Made by a program: the position numbers and the translations under genes
Notes under the pieces: generated by a model
What the model was told of the DNA's origin: nothing
Databases searched by the model: none
Seen by the model: the letters and a program-made list of their open reading frames with translations, nothing else
Source of the DNA: CAZOBJ01 sp964577825
GTDB lineage: Bacteria > Planctomycetota > SZUA-567 > JAFGNG01
Assembly: GCA_964577825.1 (NCBI GenBank)
Contig: CAZOBJ010000063.1
Location: forward strand, 1-18,541
Length of the DNA stretch: 18,541 nucleotides
Direction of reading: 5' to 3'
Part shown: one piece after another, positions 1 to 7,637 of the stretch
How positions within the stretch are numbered: the first letter of the stretch is position 1
How the letters are laid out: each line of letters opens with the position of its first letter

Positions 1-1064
1 ACCAGGCGCTCGGTGTGCCCGGGCTTGACCATGACATCGTCGAGCGGATGGCGCACGTACAGGGGCACGGCCTTCAGGTTCTCTGCCAGGTCCACCGGGT
101 TGTTGGCATTGATGACCACGCGCAGGTACGCGGGCACCTCGGCACGTTCGAGCTCGTGCCAGTAGTAATAGTCCGTGCGGCCCGACCAGATGCGCCCGGC
201 CGCGAAGACGCCCGGATGATGCGCGAGCGTGGTCCACACGCCGCTGCCGCCCATGCTGTATCCGGCCAGGTACGTGCGGCCCTCGTCGATTGGGTAGCGC
301 TTCTTGACCGCGGCCAGGGCCTCGAACGTGTCCACCTCGCCGGGGCCCAGGAAGTCGGTGTTCCCGCGGCCGAAGGTGAGGAGCATCGCCATGCCCGCCC
401 TCTCGAGGGCGTCGGCCATCAAGGGGGAGATCTCCATCCAGTTCGTGCGCGTGTACCCGGGCACGTACCCGTGGTAGAGCACCACCAGGGGAATGCCTGT
501 GCCGCCCCGTGGGCCGGGCGCGGGGCGCGGGGGGATGTACAGCCAGAACGGCTGGACCGAACCGTCCACCCCGCTCAGGTACGCGCCCTCCATGCGGCCG
601 GTGCGTCCGGCCCATGGATCGCCGCCCTGCGCATAGGTCTGGAGCAGCGCCTCCAGGCGCTCGATGGACCGGTCCAGCCGGTCTCGGGCGAGTTCTGCCC
701 CGAACCCGTGCGTGGAGGCGAGAAGCTCGGCCGCAGTCCGCGCGCGCAGAAGCTCCAGGCGGGCCAGGGGAAAGGGCCTGCCCGCCTGCGACTCTCCCTG
801 GCGCAGGCTGGCCGCGAGCGGGGCAATTTCGGCGGCGAGCTCGCGGGGAATGCCCGTGCCCTTCCTCCCGAGACGCGGGGTTGTCAGAACCGGGGGTGCT
901 GGCGCAGGCGCCGGGGTCAGGTGATCGGGCGCCTCGTCATCCTGTGGCCCGGCCGCCGCTCGCACGCGCGCGCAGGGCAGGGCGGCGAGGAGGATAACGA
1001 CGATCAGGCGCAAGGCCCGGCCGCGCAAGGATGAGCGGTCAAAGGCTGGTGCGGACCCGGGCAT
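1..1064 (-). CDS. Secreted alpha/beta hydrolase (esterase / prolyl-oligopeptidase-like), 3' end outside window
   Basis: The minus-strand frame is open from an ATG at 1064 to the window edge, giving 354 visible residues with no stop. The N-terminus reads as a signal peptide: basic residues (RGRALR), a hydrophobic run (LIVVILLAALP) and a likely cleavage after ARVRAAA, so the protein is probably exported. After a charged linker and a helical region, the chain enters a hydrolase core with PFWLYIPP, PLVVVLYHGY and the nucleophile elbow GYSMGGSG, whose serine is about residue 270. A late segment, HPLDDVMVKPGHTERL, fits the loops carrying the catalytic Asp and approaching the His. The family covers esterases and S9-type peptidases; the substrate cannot be told. 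It lies 38 nt after galU and is probably the last seen gene of that operon. The ribosome site is weak (AAAGGG). The complementary strand is also open here, but only this strand gives a recognisable fold. Confidence 0.85.
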   Translation of the reverse strand, partial: MPGSAPAFDRSSLRGRALRLIVVILLAALPCARVRAAAGPQDDEAPDHLTPAPAPAPPVLTTPRLGRKGTGIPRELAAEIAPLAASLRQGESQAGRPFPLARLELLRARTAAELLASTHGFGAELARDRLDRSIERLEALLQTYAQGGDPWAGRTGRMEGAYLSGVDGSVQPFWLYIPPRPAPGPRGGTGIPLVVLYHGYVPGYTRTNWMEISPLMADALERAGMAMLLTFGRGNTDFLGPGEVDTFEALAAVKKRYPIDEGRTYLAGYSMGGSGVWTTLAHHPGVFAAGRIWSGRTDYYYWHELERAEVPAYLRVVINANNPVDLAENLKAVPLYVRHPLDDVMVKPGHTERL

Positions 1065-1102
1065 GGAGATGGCCCTTTGCGGACTCGTGGAGGAAGGAGA
1101 CC

Positions 1103-1981
1103 TTACAGGGTCTTCGCAAGCTCGCGGATGTAGGCTCGCAGACTGGGCGCCAGGTCGCGTCGGCGCAGCGCAAAGGCGATGTTCGTCTTCAGGAAGTCCA
1201 GCTTGTTCCCGATGTCGTACCGCGTGCCGGGGATGCGCAGGCCGTACATGGTCCGCTCCTTGGCCATCAGGCGCATGGCGTCCGTGAGCTGGATCTCGCC
1301 GTTCTTGCCCGGCGGGGTGCGCTCCAGGTAGTCGAAGATCTCGGGCGTGAACAGGTATCGGCCGGCGATGGCCAGGTTCGAGGGCGCCGCATGCTGCGAG
1401 GGCTTCTCCACAAAGCCCTCTACGCGGTAGAGGTCGTCTTGGCCCTCGATGGGGCTGCCCTTCATGATCCCGTAGCGGCTGACCTTGTCTGGCGGGACCT
1501 CTTCGAGCACGACCACCGGGTCCTGGTAGCGCTCGAACACGCGCGCCAGCCGTCGGGTTACGGGCGTGCGCGAGTCGCTCTCGATGATCGTGTCGCCCAG
1601 GAGCACTGCGAACGGCTCGTGGCCCACGTGCTGGCGGGCGTGGAGCACCGCGTGGCCCAGGCCCTTGAGCTCCTTCTGCCACACGAAGTGGATGTGGGCG
1701 AGCTCGGAGATGCGGCGGATCGCCTTCAGCTGCGCGGTCTTGCCCTGTCCGGCGAGCTCGGCCTCGAGCTCGAAGCTGCGGTCGAAGTGCTCCTCGATGG
1801 CGCGTTTGCCCTTGCCGATGACCATGAGGATGTCGGTGATGCCGCTGCGGGCCGCCTCCTCGACCACGTACTGGATCGTGGGCGTGTCCACGATGGGCAG
1901 CATCTCCTTGGGCTGGGACTTGGACGCGGGCAAGAACCGCGTTCCGAACCCGGCGGCGGGGATGACCGCTTTGCGAATCAC
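1103..1981 (-). CDS. galU: UTP--glucose-1-phosphate uridylyltransferase
   Basis: A 292-residue cytoplasmic nucleotidyltransferase that makes UDP-glucose and pyrophosphate from UTP and glucose-1-phosphate. Visible family signatures: the nucleotide-binding loop PAAGFGTRFLPASKS (residues 8-22), PKEMLPIVD with the conserved Lys26, GLGHAV (107-112), the metal-binding Asp in LLGD (130), VEKP (191-194), GEIQLTDA (228-235) and YDIGNK (255-260). Length is normal for bacterial GalU. The start is GTG, inside a GTGA overlap with the stop of the upstream kinase gene, and AAGGAG sits 5 nt upstream, so translation is coupled. Family knowledge says GalU prefers glucose-1-phosphate. The tight pairing with a glucuronokinase-like gene suggests it may also handle, or work beside, another sugar-1-phosphate; that part is inference. 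Confidence 0.97.
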   Translation of the reverse strand: MIRKAVIPAAGFGTRFLPASKSQPKEMLPIVDTPTIQYVVEEAARSGITDILMVIGKGKRAIEEHFDRSFELEAELAGQGKTAQLKAIRRISELAHIHFVWQKELKGLGHAVLHARQHVGHEPFAVLLGDTIIESDSRTPVTRRLARVFERYQDPVVVLEEVPPDKVSRYGIMKGSPIEGQDDLYRVEGFVEKPSQHAAPSNLAIAGRYLFTPEIFDYLERTPPGKNGEIQLTDAMRLMAKERTMYGLRIPGTRYDIGNKLDFLKTNIAFALRRRDLAPSLRAYIRELAKTL

Positions 1982-3003
1982 GGGGTCTCCTTTGTGCTGC
2001 GCGCGGGCGCCACAAGGCGAGGCTTGAAGACACGGACCTTGCAGCCGCGAAGGGCGGCCTTCAGCCGGGTGTACATACCTTGGTCCGCATAGGTGCCCAC
2101 GATCGCGCCGCCCGACCCCGCGAACTTGGCGCTGGCGCCCGCGTTGCGCGCGGTCTCGACCATGGCGCGGTTCGCCTCCGAGAGGTGGTAGATCTTGCGC
2201 CGGCGGTTGAAATTCGCGTCCAGCAGCGAACCCAGCCGGTCCTTGTCGCCCGCCTCCAGGGCCGTGCGGGCCCGGTCGGTGAGCCGGGCCCAGTAGCGCA
2301 TGGCCTCCACCACGGGCCGCTCGCCGCGGTCGAACCGCTCGCGGATGTTGTTGTGGAAGACCTCGGACCCTTCGGCCAGATCGGTGCGGTAGGCCACGTA
2401 CAGGTGTGGCAAGGTGCGCGCGGGCAGGTACTCGTACCGGCCGTAGCCGCGGCGGGCCATGAGCTCGCGGTCGAAGTCCATGTACACGAGCCCCTCGTAC
2501 ACCTGGACCACGCGGTCCTGGAGTCCGGCGCGGATGCCCAGCTCGTCCTGCTCCACGGACAGGATCAGGTTTGCGAGAACGGGCGGCTCGATCTGCACTT
2601 CATGGAACCGCATCAAGGCTCGGAAGCACGCGGTGATGATCGCGCTCGACCCGCCCAGGCCCACGTGGTGCGGGATGTTGGTGCGGTACCGGATGGTGAA
2701 GTTGGCCCCGGACAGGGAGAGGCCGTTCTCACGGCAGTGGTCGCGGAACCGCTTGATGGCCGCCTTCACGAGCCGGATGCCCCCGTAGTACCCGTACTTG
2801 CACACGTCCTCGGCGAGCGCGTCCACGCTCTGGAACACGGACCGGTCGCGCTGGGCGGGCAGGATTTCGAGCTCCGGGGTCTCGTAGAGGAGCACCTCGG
2901 CCTGGAAGTTGCGGAACACGAGGGCGATGGTCTTGCCGAAGTAGCCGTCCGAAGGGTTGCCCACGAGGCCCACGCGAGGGTAGGCGCGCGCATGAATAAT
3001 CAT
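1978..3003 (-). CDS. GHMP-family sugar kinase, glucuronokinase-like
   Basis: A 341-residue soluble GHMP kinase. Visible motifs: ARAYPRVGLVGNPSD at the N-terminus (residues 5-19), the ATP-binding loop GLGGSSAI (115-122), GLQDR with a likely catalytic Asp163, and the C-terminal glycine motif KFAGSGGAIVG (293-303). From memory, the GNPSD...F/YG.TI start, the TNIP..GLxGSSAI loop, ELGIxAGLQDRVxQVYxGLVxMDF and the KFxGSGGA end match plant glucuronokinase (GlcA to GlcA-1-phosphate) closely along the whole length. An upstream ATG at 3045 is open in frame, but it lies in the predicted -10 box, while the ATG at 3003 has CGGAGG six bases ahead, so 3003 is chosen. The stop overlaps the galU start (GTGA). 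Likely role: phosphorylating free glucuronate or a similar sugar at C1 for UDP-sugar synthesis. The true substrate is unproven. Confidence 0.88.
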   Translation of the reverse strand: MIIHARAYPRVGLVGNPSDGYFGKTIALVFRNFQAEVLLYETPELEILPAQRDRSVFQSVDALAEDVCKYGYYGGIRLVKAAIKRFRDHCRENGLSLSGANFTIRYRTNIPHHVGLGGSSAIITACFRALMRFHEVQIEPPVLANLILSVEQDELGIRAGLQDRVVQVYEGLVYMDFDRELMARRGYGRYEYLPARTLPHLYVAYRTDLAEGSEVFHNNIRERFDRGERPVVEAMRYWARLTDRARTALEAGDKDRLGSLLDANFNRRRKIYHLSEANRAMVETARNAGASAKFAGSGGAIVGTYADQGMYTRLKAALRGCKVRVFKPRLVAPARSTKETP

Positions 3004-3043
3004 CCCGGGCCTCCGGCCTACGCGCATCATGCGCGAAGTCCGC

Positions 3044-3071
3044 ATTATACGTGCACGCCGTCCGCGGGCAA
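3044..3071 (-). promoter_or_regulatory. Predicted sigma-70 promoter for the kinase-galU operon
   Basis: Read on the minus strand, TTGCCC (3066-3071) lies 16 bp before a perfect TATAAT (3044-3049). Transcription would begin near 3037, leaving a leader of about 35 nt that contains the CGGAGG site before the ATG at 3003. It falls in the gap after the pilP-like stop, so the sugar genes can be expressed independently of the pil genes. Confidence 0.55.
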
Positions 3072-3117
3072 GGTTGCGGCCTTGCCAGTCGCCTCCGCGC
3101 GCCCCGACGCCCGGAGG

Positions 3118-3783
3118 CTATTCCTCTGCTTCCGGCGGGTTGAGCAGGAACGCCCGGTCGATGCGCAGCCGCTTGCCGCGCTCGTTCTCGAAGGTCACGC
3201 TCGCCGCGGTAATGTCCACCACCTGGGCGCCCCGATACTCGTCGCCCTGGCCCATGGTGAAGTACTCGCCCGTGTTGCGGTCGAATACAATGACCTTGCG
3301 CGGCTCGCCTGGCGCGACCTTGGCCCATCCGCTGACCTGCACAGGCAACTGGTACTCTTCTTCCTCGGGCGCGGCCGGAGGCTGCGGAGGCGTCACCTCG
3401 GGCCGCTGCACGGGCTTGTCGGGAATCACGGCCTGCGCCCCGTCGGTGGGGGGGGGCTGGGTACGGCGCCTCGGTGGCGTCCGGGGCGCCTGCTCGGGCT
3501 CGCCCCCGTTCCTTGGTTTGGGCGGCTCGATGACGCGGGTATCCTTGCCCACCAGGTCTCTGGGCACGAACACGTCCTCGCCGCGCTCCATATAGGTTCG
3601 AAAGGAGCTAAGCTCCGCAAGCGAATCCGGGGTCTCCACCGGCGGGGGCTGGCGCAGCGCCGGCGGGGGCGCGTCCGGGGGCGGGGGCACGTCGAATACG
3701 TACTGCCAGGCCTGCCACCCGAGCAGCAGGCACAGAGCCAGAAAGACGAGCCGCTCTCGCGTCAAGCTCTCGCGCAAGGCCAT
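3118..3783 (-). CDS. PilP/GspC-like pilus assembly protein
   Basis: A 221-residue single-pass inner-membrane protein. Residues 11-29 form one membrane segment (RLVFLALCLLLGWQAWQYV) after a short basic cytoplasmic tail. Proline-rich stretches (about 33-49 and 87-139) follow, and then a compact C-terminal beta-rich domain (about 142-221) with KVIVFDRNTGEYFTMGQGDEYRGAQVV and VTFENERGKRLRIDRAF. This layout, with its position as third gene after pilM-N and a PilO-like gene, fits PilP or GspC, periplasmic links between the inner-membrane alignment complex and the secretin. Sequence identity to PilP is not obvious, so the call leans on layout and context. The start ATG at 3783 has GGAG nine bases upstream; that GGAG lies in a potential hairpin (separate entry). 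The gap to the preceding gene is 90 nt. Confidence 0.65.
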   Translation of the reverse strand: MALRESLTRERLVFLALCLLLGWQAWQYVFDVPPPPDAPPPALRQPPPVETPDSLAELSSFRTYMERGEDVFVPRDLVGKDTRVIEPPKPRNGGEPEQAPRTPPRRRTQPPPTDGAQAVIPDKPVQRPEVTPPQPPAAPEEEEYQLPVQVSGWAKVAPGEPRKVIVFDRNTGEYFTMGQGDEYRGAQVVDITAASVTFENERGKRLRIDRAFLLNPPEAEE

Positions 3784-3792
3784 GGATTCGGT

Positions 3793-3832
3793 CTCCGAAG
3801 CTCGTGTGCCGTCCGGTGGACGTCCTTCGGAG
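3793..3832 (-). promoter_or_regulatory. Inverted repeat that can sequester the pilP-like Shine-Dalgarno site
   Basis: On the minus strand CTCCGAAG (3832-3825) can pair over 8 bp with CTTCGGAG (3800-3793). The 24-nt loop can itself pair, GTCC-ACC-GGAC. The 3' arm contains the GGAG ribosome site, nine bases before the ATG at 3783, so the folded mRNA would hide it. Effect on translation is inference. Confidence 0.45.
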
Positions 3833-3839
3833 TAGACGC

Positions 3840-3854
3840 GGCCGGACGCCGGCC
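3840..3854 (-). other. GC-rich stem-loop between the PilO-like and PilP-like genes
   Basis: A perfect 6-bp inverted repeat, GGCCGG / CCGGCC, separated by three bases (3840-3845 and 3849-3854). On the minus strand it lies just after the PilO-like stop. No U-tract follows, so it is not a canonical terminator; it could stabilise or pause the transcript. Confidence 0.35.
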
Positions 3855-3873
3855 GGGTCTGCTCACGAGCACG

Positions 3874-4812
3874 CTATCCGTGCGGGACCGCGGTGGGCGG
3901 GCCCTTCTTCTTGGGCTTTTCGGTCTCCTGGGCCTCGGCCTCCGTGTCCACGACCTCCATGCGCGCGACGGTCATGCGCACCTCATAGTAGTGTTCGGCC
4001 CATCGAGTGATTTCGCGGCCGCCCTCCTCTCGCCGGCGGCGTCGCACGACAAGTTGCGCCTGACGGTTACCCGGCTCCGCGCTCAAGGTCAGCTTCTTCA
4101 CGAGGAAGAACTGCTCAGAGGCCGTGCACGCATGGAGAATGCGCATCAGTCCGGGCAGGCTCACGGTCAAGTCGGCGGTGACCCGGTACTCTCGGATGAA
4201 CTGCGGCGGCGGACCGGTGAGCACACCGGCCTGCGGCTTGAGCTCACGCACCTGCAGAAGGTTCTTCACGCCGCCCGCGTGCGGCTCCTCGCTGTGGCGC
4301 AAGAGCAGACGGGCGAAGTCGGCGGCCGTGCGCATGCGCCGCAACAGGCTGAGGTCTTGTTCCAGGGATTCCGTGTACTCCGGGCTGATGGTCAGGCCCA
4401 GGGGCGCCTCGCCCTTGCCGGCGGCCCACATGACGTTCCGGTCGCCGGCGGACTTGAGAATCTCGCCTTCCAGGATCTCGAGCGTATCACGCACATAGGC
4501 CTGCCGATGGTCGAGCTCATCCGGAGGAATCAAGGGGTCGGGGAACGGGCGGCTGAGCTCATCGGCCAGCAACTCGAGCCGTTCCTGCAACTCTGCGTTG
4601 GACTGCTCGTAACTCCGCTTGAGCTCCGGGATGGATCGACCGGAGCCGAACAGCTCGTCGATCTTTTCCTTAAGCGCCTCTTCTCGTTCGGAGCGGATCC
4701 GGCGTACCTCCATCGCGTTGGGCACGAGTACGAACGAGCTCACCACCAGGTAGGCCACCAACAGGCCTCCGAGCGTTGCCAGCAGCAACTTGTTCTCTTG
4801 CCAAGAAGGCAT
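3874..4812 (-). CDS. Amuc_1100/PilO-like pilus-associated membrane protein
   Basis: A 312-residue protein with a short N-terminal tail (MPSWQENK), one membrane segment (residues 10-30), a charged coiled-coil stretch (about 34-90) and two mixed alpha/beta segments in the periplasmic part. The second of these includes REYRVTADLTVSLPGLMRIL and ASEQFFLVKKLTL. It ends in a Lys/Pro-rich tail. The layout fits PilO, which pairs with PilN. As I recall it, Akkermansia Amuc_1100 has about the same length (317), an MS.W..NK-like start, the same membrane segment and helical start, and a similar FLVKKLTL-like region before its final strands. In Akkermansia that gene also follows a PilM-like gene. The start ATG has GGAGGTGA upstream; the TGA is the stop of the pilM-N gene, only 3 nt before this ATG, so the two are translationally coupled. 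Family assignment is good; precise role is inferred. Confidence 0.75.
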   Translation of the reverse strand: MPSWQENKLLLATLGGLLVAYLVVSSFVLVPNAMEVRRIRSEREEALKEKIDELFGSGRSIPELKRSYEQSNAELQERLELLADELSRPFPDPLIPPDELDHRQAYVRDTLEILEGEILKSAGDRNVMWAAGKGEAPLGLTISPEYTESLEQDLSLLRRMRTAADFARLLLRHSEEPHAGGVKNLLQVRELKPQAGVLTGPPPQFIREYRVTADLTVSLPGLMRILHACTASEQFFLVKKLTLSAEPGNRQAQLVVRRRRREEGGREITRWAEHYYEVRMTVARMEVVDTEAEAQETEKPKKKGPPTAVPHG

Positions 4813-4815
4813 GGT

Positions 4816-6684
4816 TCACCTCCAGTCGGCGAGATAACAGCGAAGCTTGAAGTAGAAGGCCGGTCCGGGCCGGGGCAGCCGATGGACTTCGCCCCGGCCC
4901 TGATAGTAGGCGGCTACTTCTTCCGGCGTGTCCGTGGGCCTGCCCGCGATCTGGCTGACCTCCACAAACACGCTCGGGGCGCTGGCCTCCAGGTGCTCGG
5001 CAAGCTCGGTGACCTTTGCGCTGGCCACGGTCCGCTCGCCCTCCAGGCAGTAGCCTTCCACTTCCACGAACCGCAGGGGCTCCGGTTCGGGCTCTTCCTC
5101 CGCGTTGCCATCCTGTTCGGCATCTTCCTCGGTCTCTGGCGAGGTTCCCCGCCCTCGAGGCCTCGTGGGGCGTGCCGCTGTGCTCTCGAGGGGGGCGGCC
5201 AGCTCGCTCGTGGTCAGATGCGTGTAGAAGAATTCTTCGGGCGTGTGCACCCGCAGGACGTCCAGACAGCGCAGCAGGTCGCGCGTGGAGGTCTTGCGCC
5301 GCTCCAGGGCGCGGACCATTGTATTGAGCCGAGCGTTCCGGCTGCGGGCATTCTTCACCTGGTCCTGTCCCGCGGTGGCCTGCGTGACCGCCAGGCGCCA
5401 TTCCTTGTCGCGCTTGCGCTCCACCGCCAGGCTGCGATAGTTGCTCAGGGTCGCCAACACCAGCGCCGCAGCGGCCGCGACGGCGGACAGGATGAGGTAT
5501 ACGGTGCGCGCACGAAAGCGGCGGCGCGCCTTCTCGGACGGGCCCAGCAGATTGAGCGGAATCCCCCGCGGCCGAGCCCGCGCCAGAGCGAGTCCCGCGG
5601 CGGCCGCGAACCGGTCTCGGTCGTCCTCCTCAAAGGCCACCGCCGCGGAGCCGTCCAGTCGGGCAAAGGCCTCTTGCGTGCGCAGGGGCTCCCAGGGGCA
5701 CCGAAAGCGCTCGGAAAGAAAATCCCCCAGCCCGGGGAGCTGCGCCCCGCCGCCGGTGAGCAACAGCCGTTGCGGCCGGTACGGGTCGTCCTGCGAGGGC
5801 GGCGCCCCCGCGCGGCGCGGCCCGCCGGCGCCGACCTGATTGCGGAAAAACACGAGCGAACTATGCAGGGCGCTGGCCAGTACGCCCGCCTCGGCACGGC
5901 AGGCGCCCGCCACCTGGTTGCGGGTTGGATCGACCAGGGACAGTTCATCGCCGGGCTCTTCCACGGTGAGCCCGCCGGAGGTGAGCTTCAGCTCCTCCGC
6001 GGCGTCGGAGCTGATGCTCATGGCGCGCTGGATGCGGCTCGTAAAGCGTCGGCCGCCGCCGGTCACCGACCGGGCGAAGTACAGGGACTGCCCCTTCTGG
6101 AGGCTCATCCCGGTCTCTTCGGCGCCGATGTCGAGGATCAGCGTCACGGTGTCGTCGTCGCACTGCGGGCTTGCCGCGTACAGGTTGAACAGGGCCACGC
6201 AGCGCATGTCCACCTCGGCATGACGGCGCACCCCCCGGCGGCAAATGGCCAGGTGCTGGTCCACGGCGTCCGCGTGCGCCTGCGCCAACATGACGGCGAA
6301 CTGACCTTCCTCGAACTGGGGCAGGTCCAGAATGCGGTAGTCGTATGCGACCTCGGTCGCCGCGCCGGCGTGCTCCTCGACTTCGTAGGAGACCAGCATG
6401 CCCAGCTTCCACGAGGGCACCACGGGCAGGGACAGATACCGGATCAGGCTTCCCCGGCCCCCCAGGCCCAGGACCGGCCGGCCGATGGAGATGCGCTGAC
6501 TGCGCACCAGACGCGCCAGCAGCCCGCCGAGGACCTGGCCGCCCTCCGCGCCGTCGGGCAGGTCCGGAGGCACGGGCGCCAGCCCCGCGCCCGTCACCTG
6601 GTAGGCCGTGTCGCGACGGCGCAGGCTCACCACCTTCACCGCGTCCGCGCCGATGTCGATGCCAGTGTACAGGGGACTTGGCAT
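4816..6684 (-). CDS. pilM: PilM-PilN fusion, actin-like ATPase joined to inner-membrane pilus assembly protein
   Basis: A 622-residue fusion. Residues 1-370 are a PilM actin-like ATPase: GIDIGADAVKVVSL (8-21, phosphate loop 1), LILDIGAEETGMSL (182-195, phosphate loop 2) and LLLTGGGAQLPGLGDFL (307-323, adenosine loop). Residues 376-380 read IPLNLL, matching the conserved INLLP peptide at the N-terminus of free PilN that docks on PilM. A basic stretch (385-393), one membrane segment (394-413), a coiled coil (415-465), an acidic and Arg/Pro-rich insert (about 500-537) and a beta-rich end (538-622) follow, as in PilN. In most bacteria PilM (about 350 residues) and PilN (about 200) are separate. 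The product should recruit the cytoplasmic motor side and pair with the PilO-like neighbour in the inner membrane. The start has GGAG 8 nt upstream, and the gene follows cysK by 15 nt. Confidence 0.9.
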   Translation of the reverse strand: MPSPLYTGIDIGADAVKVVSLRRRDTAYQVTGAGLAPVPPDLPDGAEGGQVLGGLLARLVRSQRISIGRPVLGLGGRGSLIRYLSLPVVPSWKLGMLVSYEVEEHAGAATEVAYDYRILDLPQFEEGQFAVMLAQAHADAVDQHLAICRRGVRRHAEVDMRCVALFNLYAASPQCDDDTVTLILDIGAEETGMSLQKGQSLYFARSVTGGGRRFTSRIQRAMSISSDAAEELKLTSGGLTVEEPGDELSLVDPTRNQVAGACRAEAGVLASALHSSLVFFRNQVGAGGPRRAGAPPSQDDPYRPQRLLLTGGGAQLPGLGDFLSERFRCPWEPLRTQEAFARLDGSAAVAFEEDDRDRFAAAAGLALARARPRGIPLNLLGPSEKARRRFRARTVYLILSAVAAAAALVLATLSNYRSLAVERKRDKEWRLAVTQATAGQDQVKNARSRNARLNTMVRALERRKTSTRDLLRCLDVLRVHTPEEFFYTHLTTSELAAPLESTAARPTRPRGRGTSPETEEDAEQDGNAEEEPEPEPLRFVEVEGYCLEGERTVASAKVTELAEHLEASAPSVFVEVSQIAGRPTDTPEEVAAYYQGRGEVHRLPRPGPAFYFKLRCYLADWR

Positions 6685-6699
6685 GCGGGTCTCCGCGGC

Positions 6700-7587
6700 C
6701 TAGAGAAGGGCGGTGCTGAAGTACCGCTCAGCTCGATCGGGCAGCACGGTGGCTACGTTGCCGCCGTTGCGACGCGCCAGCTCGCACGCGGCCCACACGT
6801 TCGCCCCGGAGCTGATGCCGACGAGCCATCCTTGCTCGCGGCCGAGCCGTCGGGTCATGGCGATGGCGTCCTCGTCCGAGACCTCGATGACCTCGTCCAC
6901 GAGGCGTACGTCCAGGATCTTGGGGATGAACCCGTCGCCGATGCCCTGGATCTGGTGCAGGCCGGGCTCGTGCCCCAAGAGCGCGGACACGTTCTTGGGC
7001 TCCACGGCAACGATGCGCGCGTGCGGGCTGCGTTCGCGAAGGAATTGACCGATGCCCTGCAGCGTGCCGCCCGAGCCCACCCCGGCCACGAACGAGGAGA
7101 CCTCGCCGCGCAGCTGATGCCACAGCTCGTGCGCGGTCTCCTCGTAGTGCACGCGCGCGTTGTCCGGATTCTCGAATTGTTGCGGCACATAGATGCGCGG
7201 GTCCTCGTCGGCCATGGCCCGGACCCGATCCACGGCGCCTTGCAGGCCCTCGGCGTCCGGTGTAAGCATGAGCTCCGCGCCCAGTGCGGCGATGAGCTTC
7301 TTGCGTTCCTCGCTCATGCCCTCGGGCATGACGATGCGCACCCGATATCCCTTGAGCCGCCCCACCAGGGCCACGCCGATGCCCGTGTTGCCGCTGGAGG
7401 GCTCCACGATGATGCTGCCGGGCGCCAGGTCGCCGCGGCGCTCGGCGCCCTCGATCATGGCCAGGGCCACCCGGTCCTTGATGCTGCCGCCGGGGTTGAG
7501 GAACTCCGCCTTCGCGAACACCGGAAGGTCCGGCAGCTTCAAGAGCGAGGTGTTCCCGATGAGGTCCAGGATGTTGTCCGTATGCAT
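6700..7587 (-). CDS. cysK: Cysteine synthase (O-acetylserine sulfhydrylase), PLP-dependent
   Basis: A 295-residue soluble enzyme of the fold-type II PLP family that makes L-cysteine from O-acetylserine and sulfide. Visible motifs: GNTSLLKL at the N-terminus, NPGGSIKDR with the PLP-binding Lys37, PSSGNTGIG (63-71), the phosphate-binding loop GVGSGGT (169-175), IQGIGDGFIP and GISSGAN near the C-terminus. At 295 residues it is slightly shorter than typical CysK (about 310) and could equally be CysM; cystathionine beta-synthase is less likely because there is no extra regulatory domain. The ATG at 7587 is the first in frame and has only a weak ribosome site. It starts a minus-strand run with pilM-N 15 nt downstream and is divergent from hemW, with its own predicted promoter. 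Confidence 0.95.
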   Translation of the reverse strand: MHTDNILDLIGNTSLLKLPDLPVFAKAEFLNPGGSIKDRVALAMIEGAERRGDLAPGSIIVEPSSGNTGIGVALVGRLKGYRVRIVMPEGMSEERKKLIAALGAELMLTPDAEGLQGAVDRVRAMADEDPRIYVPQQFENPDNARVHYEETAHELWHQLRGEVSSFVAGVGSGGTLQGIGQFLRERSPHARIVAVEPKNVSALLGHEPGLHQIQGIGDGFIPKILDVRLVDEVIEVSDEDAIAMTRRLGREQGWLVGISSGANVWAACELARRNGGNVATVLPDRAERYFSTALL

Positions 7588-7637
7588 GTCCGTCCGTATC
7601 CATCTTAGGCCGCCAGGGCCCTCTCCAGAGAGGACTT

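Noticed and set aside
15..1034. Plus-strand frame opposite the left-edge hydrolase
   Set aside because: The minus strand gives a signal peptide and a GYSMGGSG hydrolase elbow; the plus frame has no domain and His/Gln/Arg-rich text typical of an antisense shadow.
3003..3045. Longer N-terminus for the kinase from an ATG at 3045
   Set aside because: It would start inside the predicted -10 box and adds a basic stretch not found in the family; the ATG at 3003 has CGGAGG at good spacing.
2080..7608. A 5.5-kb plus-strand frame open opposite the kinase, pil and cysK genes
   Set aside because: It is antisense to five genes with clear family motifs, has low-complexity composition rich in Gly, Arg, Ala, His and Gln, and no recognisable domain. 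GC-rich codon bias on the other strand explains the lack of stops.
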